Assembly: GCF_028502605.1 (NCBI RefSeq)
Contig: NC_079234.1
Span: 4,092,001-4,156,000 of the forward strand
Direction: 5' to 3'
Length of the DNA: 64,000 bases
Origin: Trichoderma breve
Lineage: Eukaryota > Ascomycota > Sordariomycetes > Hypocreales > Hypocreaceae
Shown: in pieces, positions 57,557 through 64,000 of the stretch
Layout: the number at the start of each line of letters is the position of its first letter
Position numbering within the stretch: position 1 is the first letter of the stretch
Made by a program: the position numbers and the translations under genes
The notes under the pieces: generated by a model
The model's database searches: none
What the model saw: the letters and a program-made list of their open reading frames with translations, nothing else
Told to the model about the DNA's origin: nothing

Positions 57557-58450
57557 TTTGTAGTGTATAACTTTCTGGTTGCTGTAAACTTGAAGAAGCT
57601 TCAAGATGTAACAGGTTTTAGAGCTTTGAGAGTGTGGTTTATAGTTGGAGGTGAGAGGTTGTTGGAGTTGTTATAATGCTTTCTATGCCTTTTTGTATCT
57701 GTCTGCTGAAACAAACTTCTTCTTCCAAGGAGCGCTCCATTCCTTCTATTTATCTAAACTTCCTTCAGCTTCACTTTCTAAACTTCTTGTTAAACTTCAA
57801 TAGGTATTTTCTGCCACGCAGCCACGGAGAAGATCAAGCGCGCCACAAAGTGCCATTATTCAGCTTGGATGCACCAATGACGATATGTTGTTCCCTTGGT
57901 CCCTGCGCCGTGAAACATCTCCGCGGAATCTTAGCAATCAATCGTGCGATCGATGCTGCCCGGAAAAGGGACGGGAGTCCTAACCTCGGCCCCTAATGCC
58001 GAAAAAGGGTTTCATAAGGCTGATGCCGTTGCTCTCTTTTCCTAATTGTTGAATTCTCAAAACAGAAAAGAAATCCGCCGGTGAGTTCTACTTCATTCTT
58101 TGCAGTTTCCTTTCCCCGCCAGAGCCAGACTATGTCATACAGGACCTGTGGCTTCTGCAGAGTTCTTACAAAGCAGCGCTAAGAAGCCCTGCTGGCGCTC
58201 AACGAACCCACGCAGGTCTTTCAGCTGGAAGGCGGAAATGACGATAGCCGGCAATGGCGATACCTTAACTTCCAATGGTGCTCTTTGTATAACAACTCCG
58301 GCGGGCCAAAATCTCATATCCAGGGCGTTGCGTATACTGATTAGTGCTGGACAGGTCGCTCATGCATGCTTGCATAGACCAACACTAAACCGAGAATCAA
58401 CAACTATTCCGCTCGACAAAGTTTATACATCCTTCAGAAACTGATTGACC
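57557..58450. promoter_or_regulatory. Divergent upstream region of SDR-like and nitronate monooxygenase genes
   Basis: About 0.9 kb lies between two divergent starts. Open frames of about 100 codons lack motifs. A shared promoter is inferred from position. Confidence 0.4.
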
Positions 58451-59512
58451 ATGGCTGCCCAAAGAACTGCAGAATTGAGACGTCTGCTTGCACGTCCTTA
58501 CCCATGGGTCAAGAAGTCTTTCATTGTCGGGGCGCCGATGCGCATCATGGCTGGCCCAAACTTGGCCGTTGCCGTGTCTGCTGCTGGCGGCTTGGGATTT
58601 CTAGGGCCACAGGCCAAGCCAGATGGAGTACTGGCTGATCTTGACAAGGCCAGGGAATTGGTTGCAGCTTCTAGCTTACGCCACCCCCTGCTCCCAATCG
58701 GCGTGGGCTTTCAGGTCTGGAATGGCGACCTCAAGATTGCAACATCTGCGGTTGAGAAACACAAGCCGTGTGCTGTCTGGCTATTTGCCCCGAGAAATGG
58801 CCAGAAGGAGCTGGACGAGTGGACGGTGTCTCTTCGTGGAGCCTCTCGTGATACACAGGTGTGGATTCAGGTCGGCACGCTGAGTGACGCGATTGCCGCT
58901 GTCAACAGCTCAGCCCCTCCGGACGTTCTGGTTGTTCAAGGCTCTGAAGCAGGCGGTCATGGTATGGCAAAGCAGAGCACCGGCACTATTGTTCTGTTCC
59001 CTGAAGTGGTAGATGCCGTGAAGGAGTCTGGGATCCCCGTCGTCGCAGCGGGAGGAATCATCGATGGGCGAGGTGTGGCTGCTGCCTTGTCTTTGGGAGC
59101 TGCTGGCGTCGCCATGGGAACTCGATTCCTTGCCTCTTCAGAGGCACGCATCGCAAAGGGATATCAGGACGAAGTAGTTCGGGCATCTGACGGTGCGAAA
59201 AACACCCTGCGTACTCAGCTATACAACCATTTGCGTGGCACGTTTGGCTGGCCCGAGCAGTTTTCACCTCGAACTCTCATCAACCGTAGCTGGATCGATC
59301 ACGAAGCAGGCGTTCCGTTTGAGAAGCTCCAGGTTCTGCATGATGAGGCGGCCAAGAGTGGTGATGCTGGCTGGGGTCCAGAGGGGCGACTTGCCACGTA
59401 CGTCGGAACGGGCGTAGGTCTTGTGCGGAGCGTGCAAGACGCAGGAGTGATCGTAGAAAACGTGAGAAACGAGGCGAGTGATATTCTCAAGGCCTTGAGC
59501 GATGATATTTAA
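58451..59512 (+). CDS. Nitronate monooxygenase (2-nitropropane dioxygenase type)
   Basis: An intronless 353-residue FMN-dependent TIM-barrel enzyme that oxidises alkyl nitronates (such as propionate-3-nitronate) to carbonyl compounds and nitrite. Family motifs are clear: VGAPMRIMAGPNLAVAVSAA near the start, GGLGFLGPQ, IGVGFQVW, VLVVQGSEAGGHGM (the conserved glycine-rich block with the catalytic-type His), then PVVAAGGIIDGRGVAAALSL followed by AAGVAMGTRFLAS, which binds the FMN phosphate. The length matches the family. ATG 58451 (MAAQRTAELRRLL) is the first ATG in frame. In fungi such enzymes detoxify nitro compounds or take part in secondary metabolism. Its neighbours are oxidoreductase-like proteins and an amidase-type peptidase. 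Confidence 0.93.
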   Translation: MAAQRTAELRRLLARPYPWVKKSFIVGAPMRIMAGPNLAVAVSAAGGLGFLGPQAKPDGVLADLDKARELVAASSLRHPLLPIGVGFQVWNGDLKIATSAVEKHKPCAVWLFAPRNGQKELDEWTVSLRGASRDTQVWIQVGTLSDAIAAVNSSAPPDVLVVQGSEAGGHGMAKQSTGTIVLFPEVVDAVKESGIPVVAAGGIIDGRGVAAALSLGAAGVAMGTRFLASSEARIAKGYQDEVVRASDGAKNTLRTQLYNHLRGTFGWPEQFSPRTLINRSWIDHEAGVPFEKLQVLHDEAAKSGDAGWGPEGRLATYVGTGVGLVRSVQDAGVIVENVRNEASDILKALSDDI

Positions 59513-60622
59513 GAGCATTAGAATGTATTGTACCCCTGAGCAGCGGGCTACATTGGAGAATACACTGAGTTAGCTTCAGTAATTTTATGAATAGGCAGAC
59601 GAATAAGTCGAGAAACGAGTGGTATTACCTCTGTGTTCTGCTAATAACTCATGATGTACTTGGAAAAAATCATGAGATCAGGTCAGTCTCAATTTGTTTT
59701 ATTTTTGCTGCTCATAAAATGTGGTTCACTATGAAGCAGCTTCGGACCCTGACCATCAATAGACGGTTGCGTGGTTCATGTAGTATAAACTCGCACTTGC
59801 TTCGCCTTTCGCTTGAAGTTTGGCAAGGCTCCTCGGTTTCATATCTATATATCTACCTACCTATATTACTTATCTAGCATCGATTTTTAACTAACCGTAT
59901 TCCAGATTGGAAGCCGGCTCGGGCCGGAGTTTTTCTAGCTGTATTAATATCCAATTCCAGACGTACTGCGTTCTACCGCTGCATGAAAGCTGTTTTCTAG
60001 CTGGTAGCGCGCTACTCGTTGTATTTGCCATCATTCGCAAAGGCTACCACGGGCCGTAGAAATAAGATACTACTTCAAGACGTTTTCAACAGAAAGCATT
60101 TTACAATGCAACCAAGTACCAAGGCTGGGAAGTTTCGACTCCAATTAGCACAGTGTGAGAATATATATATATTTGTGTATCTAAAATGTAGTTCGTTCGT
60201 CTTTTTTTACCACTAGCTTCTTCACAGCTATTTTGGCACTGTTTGGCATTGTTGAGGAGTGACGCAATTGCGGATTTTCCATCTCCTTGTTGGCGGATAT
60301 AGGTTTCATTATTAAGAAACCAGTACTCGGGCTTCAATTTGAAGACGCAATTTTGCAAGTAACGCGCGTTTTTAACCTACCCGTTGGTTCTTCACTTCCA
60401 CGTTTGTCACGAAGGATTGGGGCCAACGGGTACCCCTCGCGAAAGTGACTCAATCACCGGTGGACTTGCGGACTTTGGCATCGCGCTCATTGCGGATGAA
60501 CAAGATCCTCACTTATAAAAGACTTAATGCTTCTTCTTCATATTGAAGAACAACACATAAATTCACCACAACTATTCTTACAACCCCCAAATTAAACTCG
60601 ACAGTGCGCGACAGCGTTCACC
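59513..60622. other. Intergenic: promoter side of the aminopeptidase gene
   Basis: About 1.1 kb with no gene recognised. A TATAAAA box at 60514-60520 lies 109 bp before the next start codon. Confidence 0.5.
60514..60520 (+). promoter_or_regulatory. TATA box of the DmpA-family gene
   Basis: TATAAAA is 109 bp upstream of the ATG at 60623. A CA/AAC-rich leader follows, as in strong fungal promoters. Confidence 0.55.
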
Positions 60623-61807
60623 ATGAGCCAATCCCCGCCTCGCCAGCGTATTCGCCAGCTTATACCTCAGCTTCGGCTGGGAAAATGGCCTACTGGTCCC
60701 CTAAACTCCATTACTGATGTCCCTGGTGTTCTCTCTCACACAGAGTCCATTCATAGCCCTCCCGGCAGCGAGGAGAAATCTCCTGACATCAATACCGGCG
60801 TCACGGTTATTTTGCCCCGGCCTGACTGGTACAAGTATTCTAGCTTTGCCGGTTTCTTTAGCTTCAATGGCTGCGGGGAGTTGACGTCTTCCCACTGGCT
60901 CAATGAAACAGGGCTGTTGGCGTCACCAATCATCCTGACCACTACGTCCTCTGTTGGTGACGCGTACCGTGGAATCCTGGAGTATGCTGTTCAGTATCAC
61001 TCTAATGCAGACAAAGAAGTTGATCTGTTTCTCTTTCCAACCGTTGCGGAGACTTTCGATGGTTACCTGAACGACCAAAGCAGATTCGCCGTCACACCGC
61101 AGCATATCATCAAGGGCATTCGAAGCGCGACTGCTGAGGCTGTGAGGGAGGGTAACACTGGTGGCGGAACAGGCATGATTTGCCACAGGTTCAAGGGTGG
61201 TACTGGTTCAAGCAGTCGCGTCGTCAAGGGCTTTGACATCGATGGAAATGCAAAGTCCTACACAGTCGGAGTGCTTGTCCAAGCCAACTATGGTTCTCCA
61301 GACAACCTCCGTATAGGAGGCGTCCCAGTAGGCCAAATTCTCAAAGAGCAAGGGCAGACAACAGCAGAACAACTCAAGCCGGGAGAAAAAGAGCCGCGCA
61401 AAGATGGCAGCATTATCGTCATCGTTGGCACTGATGCTCCGCTTCTTCCCGTCCAGCTGCAACGTTTAGCCAAGCGTGCTACCGTAGGCCTGGCAAAAGT
61501 TGGTGGCTATGGAAGTAACACATCGGGGGATATCTTCCTTGCCTTTTCCAACGCCAACGACATTCCAGTTCAGGAACTTTCCATGGCTGGCGCTCGTTCT
61601 GCTCACCCCCATGTTCCACAACTCCTGGGTGTGAAAATGTCAACCAATGACACCATTGATGGGTTGTTTGAGGCTGTTGCTGACGCAACAGAGGAAGCTA
61701 TTTACAACGCACTTTGTATGGCTGAGACGACTGTAGGCTTCAAAGGGAGAAGGGTTGAGGAGATGAATTTGGTCAAGGTAAAGGAGATTGTTGAGAAGAG
61801 ATTGTAA
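60623..61807 (+). CDS. DmpA/P1-family aminopeptidase (L-aminopeptidase/D-esterase type)
   Basis: An intronless 394-residue member of the DmpA family (MEROPS P1, formerly S58), N-terminal nucleophile hydrolases that cleave themselves into two chains and then release N-terminal L- or beta-amino acids. Family motifs are NSITDVPGVLSHT near the N-terminus, the EGNTGGGTGMICHRFKGG core with GTGSSSR following, the ANYGSPDNLRIGGVPVG block, and DGSIIVIVGTDAPLLP, where Gly262-Ser263 is the expected autocleavage site and Ser263 the nucleophile. The C-terminal chain continues with GDIFLAFSNAN and ends with a helix. The length and all blocks are intact. It probably acts on small peptides or amides; the substrate is unknown. 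The ATG has a CACC context. Confidence 0.92.
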   Translation: MSQSPPRQRIRQLIPQLRLGKWPTGPLNSITDVPGVLSHTESIHSPPGSEEKSPDINTGVTVILPRPDWYKYSSFAGFFSFNGCGELTSSHWLNETGLLASPIILTTTSSVGDAYRGILEYAVQYHSNADKEVDLFLFPTVAETFDGYLNDQSRFAVTPQHIIKGIRSATAEAVREGNTGGGTGMICHRFKGGTGSSSRVVKGFDIDGNAKSYTVGVLVQANYGSPDNLRIGGVPVGQILKEQGQTTAEQLKPGEKEPRKDGSIIVIVGTDAPLLPVQLQRLAKRATVGLAKVGGYGSNTSGDIFLAFSNANDIPVQELSMAGARSAHPHVPQLLGVKMSTNDTIDGLFEAVADATEEAIYNALCMAETTVGFKGRRVEEMNLVKVKEIVEKRL

Positions 61808-63347
61808 TCTCAAGTTCACATTGTAATCAGACCATAAGAAGGAAGGCTTGTTTTTGGGACCAAGTAATGCTACTCGATTATTTATGGCTGAAGAGGAAAT
61901 CTGTCTATCTGATATTAATAATAGGGACCTACATGCTATACTTATTTCTTTATCGTGCTTTCCCAGCGAGATGAGTCTTCCAAGTGAGCCGATCACAGAA
62001 GAACATAGATCACATGAGGCTTCCGTATGACTCTTTCCATTTGACAATTTTGGCAGCCTCGTATCCGGAGGAAAGGAGGCTTGTAGAGCGCGATTGACAA
62101 GGGGGGGGGGGGGGATCAACAAGGTGGAACAGAAACCAAGGCTCAACGACCTTTGGCGCCTGTATACACAACAGTAGCAACTCCTGAACCACCTTGCCAA
62201 GAGTCCCTGCTCTAGCACCTCCTTCACCACTAAGAGACACCAAGCAATTTACCCTTTTTACTGCCAAGTACAAGATGGCTTATGCTGTCTTCATGCTACT
62301 TAGATCAGGAACATATAGAAAGATACTTCCGTCGTTGAGATTAATGAACATCATCGAATATTGACCTTGGTGACCTGGTAAGCCTTAGGGGCAGTCGACT
62401 GTATGCGGCCAGCCTTGTACAGCCAATCAGTGTGACTCTCAGATGCCGGTTGGCTCTTCCGTCAACGAGGCTTGCGCTTTTCGTTTGATGGAACAGTGGC
62501 TGACTAGGGGTGATAATCTAAGGGGGTATCTATACATTCGCGCCTATACCGTGGTTGCAAGTGGCTTCTGACGTACTTTATATTCCCTCTAAATGCTGAA
62601 ACAAAGAGAATCAAGAGCCTTATGTAGCGACAGATTTCCCATCGTCCTTGGCATCAGGCGGCCCTACGGTAAAGCAGTATCTAGATGATCTAGATAAGCC
62701 TCCTCCCCGCCGCCCTGTGTAACGGAGTCGGCCCAATCGGATACAAATCGGTACTCTTTGGCGCCGCTTTCGAGTACCGTGGTGACGATAGCAGGGCACT
62801 TTCCCTCGAGGCAACAGCATCAAGGGGAGAGGTGACTTTCGACATTCGCTGCTGTACGCCGATATCGTCGCGTATCAGGCATCCTTATGGCTTCGTAATA
62901 AAGAGAACACTGCCCTGTTAGCTCTCTAAGTTGATGAGTTGGCAAGAATAAGGCGTCAGAATATCCGCTTGTTTGCTACGGCGTGCATAGCTTTACGCCC
63001 TATCAGAATCTCTCACGATGTAGGCGTCTTCCAGCTACCAACGGTGGCTGAATCATCTGATATCTGCCAAGTTCAAGTTGGAGCAAACACGTAGGACTTT
63101 CGAAAAGGTCTTAATTTCTTTGTTGGAAGTGCATCTCTTGTATAGATATAAGAGGCCTCATTCACCACTGACGAGTCGAAATCCAAACTCTACCACTATC
63201 GCTACTTTGTGATTTCTATCAAGACAAGGCAGACAAGTATCTTTGGCTCCTACTACGACTGAAAATTCACCACTGCAACTCCAGCCTCTTCATACGTCCA
63301 CCTCGGGTCACCAGCAACTACCTCTACCTCTATCATCAACTCTCTCA
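61808..63347. other. Intergenic, 1.5 kb: no gene recognised
   Basis: A 14-nt G tract lies at 62101-62114. A TATA-like TATAGATATAAG lies near 63141-63152, ahead of the last small ORF. Other frames lack motifs. Confidence 0.45.
62101..62114. repeat. Homopolymer G tract (14 nt)
   Basis: An uninterrupted run of 14 G residues. The length is prone to sequencing error. Confidence 0.9.
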
Positions 63348-63539
63348 ATGGCTCCAGCGACCTCCTACCTAAACACCACTATCGGTGTGGACTCCTTGAT
63401 TTGGGACAAAATTGGCCTCGCCATCGCTGTAGTAGCCGTTTTAGCAACCATTGTCGGTGTCGTCATCGCTTATCTTGCTTGGCGACATCCAGTGGTTCGT
63501 GCCATAACGGCGCCGGTTTGCGGACGCCGCCACTACTAG
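63348..63539 (+). CDS. Small single-span membrane protein (63 aa, candidate)
   Basis: The ATG at 63348 opens a 63-codon frame: a short polar N-terminus with an Asn-Thr-Thr sequon (MAPATSYLNTTIGVDSLIWD), one strong hydrophobic span (IGLAIAVVAVLATIVGVVIA) and a basic C-terminus (WRHPVVRAITAPVCGRRHY). This N-out, positive-inside layout fits a type III membrane microprotein. A TATA-like element about 200 bp upstream and a CT/CA-rich leader support transcription. The frame extends upstream without another ATG. I do not recognise a family; a short ORF could still be chance. Confidence 0.4.
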   Translation: MAPATSYLNTTIGVDSLIWDKIGLAIAVVAVLATIVGVVIAYLAWRHPVVRAITAPVCGRRHY

Positions 63540-63884
63540 TACTTCTTCAGTGGATGGACATGAGTCCGAGTAATCATGACCAGGAAAGCTTTGCTGTTGG
63601 TAAGTTCAGCCTCTCCTCCAGGTATCTTGACCTGTATATTCCAATACTGACTTTCACTGGTGGTTGGAGATGAGGATGTAGAACACTGTTGCGCAACAAC
63701 CGACCGCATCTGTGGAGGGCATGCATCCCGGACCATTTGACCCTTTAAAGCAACAGACATCACATTCGAGAGACATTTGCAGCTGACCTGGATACGGTAC
63801 TCAGGTGGCAGATGTCGTGAAGTTTATTTGATACGTATCAAGATTGGAATGACTCCTTTTATGCTTACTGAGAGACGTGGGAGA

Positions 63885-63993
63885 TTGTCACCAGGAGGAT
63901 TGATTAGTGCCTTTTTGTAAGTTGCTTTTCGATAATACGATCAGGATGAGTGTTATCAGGAGGATTAATTAGGGCTTTTTTTTTTTAAAGTTA
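63885..63993. repeat. Short direct repeat, 66-bp offset
   Basis: (C/T)CAGGAGGATT(G/A)ATTAG(T/G)GC(C)TTTTT occurs at 63891-63915 and again at 63956-63980. The second copy runs into a T tract at the window end. Confidence 0.75.
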
Positions 63994-64000
63994 ATTCTAG

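Noticed and set aside
56840..57676. A 278-codon plus-strand frame opposite the second SDR-like gene
   Set aside because: It is the antisense shadow of the SDR-like gene, which has the intact nucleotide-binding motif.
1..64000. CRISPR arrays, bacterial operons, prophage or insertion sequences
   Set aside because: The gene structures are spliced eukaryotic ones; no regularly spaced repeats, ribosome-binding sites or transposase genes were found.

Overview
The window looks like nuclear DNA from a filamentous ascomycete, most likely Sordariomycetes/Hypocreales and Trichoderma-like. Evidence: compact genes with short GT-AG introns (mostly 50-100 bp), a fungal Set9-type histone methyltransferase, a HET-domain gene, small secreted cysteine-rich proteins, a trichodiene-synthase-family terpene synthase, and long intergenic gaps between small intron-split genes. 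The genus is inferred from family content; no marker sequence settles it. There are 25 protein genes (24 fairly clear, one weak) and one tRNA. Most gene models were built by hand by matching splice sites to reading frames.

Left part (1-28.8 kb) is mainly housekeeping. In order: a calpain-type protease cut by the window edge (-), a nickel/cobalt transporter with an apparent one-base frameshift (-), an Ldh2-family dehydrogenase (-), an intron-containing tRNA-Gly(UCC) (-), a secreted PI-PLC-like phosphodiesterase (-), Set9/KMT5 (-), mitochondrial ribosomal protein uL14m (+), RNA polymerase II subunit Rpb9 (-), the Pin1/Ess1 prolyl isomerase (+), a fungal LrgB-like membrane protein (-) and a HAUS3/augmin-like coiled-coil protein (+). 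Set9 and uL14m are divergent and share an upstream region of about 1.1 kb.

Middle part (28.8-46 kb) is accessory: a SnoaL/NTF2-like small protein, a three-module BAS2-like secreted cysteine-rich protein, an F-box protein with a hydrophobic N-terminus, an ERG24-type sterol C-14 reductase, a 78-residue six-cysteine secreted protein lying between two diverged copies of a dispersed repeat, and a short HET-domain protein. This stretch has long gene-poor, partly AT-rich gaps, as in fast-evolving effector-type regions.

Right part (46-64 kb) is metabolic: a TRI5-family terpene synthase, a glutathione S-transferase with a possible mitochondrial leader, a coiled-coil protein of unknown role, two short-chain dehydrogenase-like proteins lacking the usual catalytic Tyr, a nitronate monooxygenase, a DmpA/P1-family aminopeptidase and a tiny single-span membrane protein. 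It could be a loose secondary-metabolite or detoxification locus, but no P450, transporter or pathway regulator is visible and the gaps are large.

The most unusual observation is in RPB9. The 633-bp intron that separates the two zinc ribbons opens with a 112-codon in-frame stretch that looks coding (high G/C at third positions, a CxxC-x5-CxxC knuckle, a strongly acidic tail). This suggests that the gene makes two proteins sharing the first zinc ribbon.
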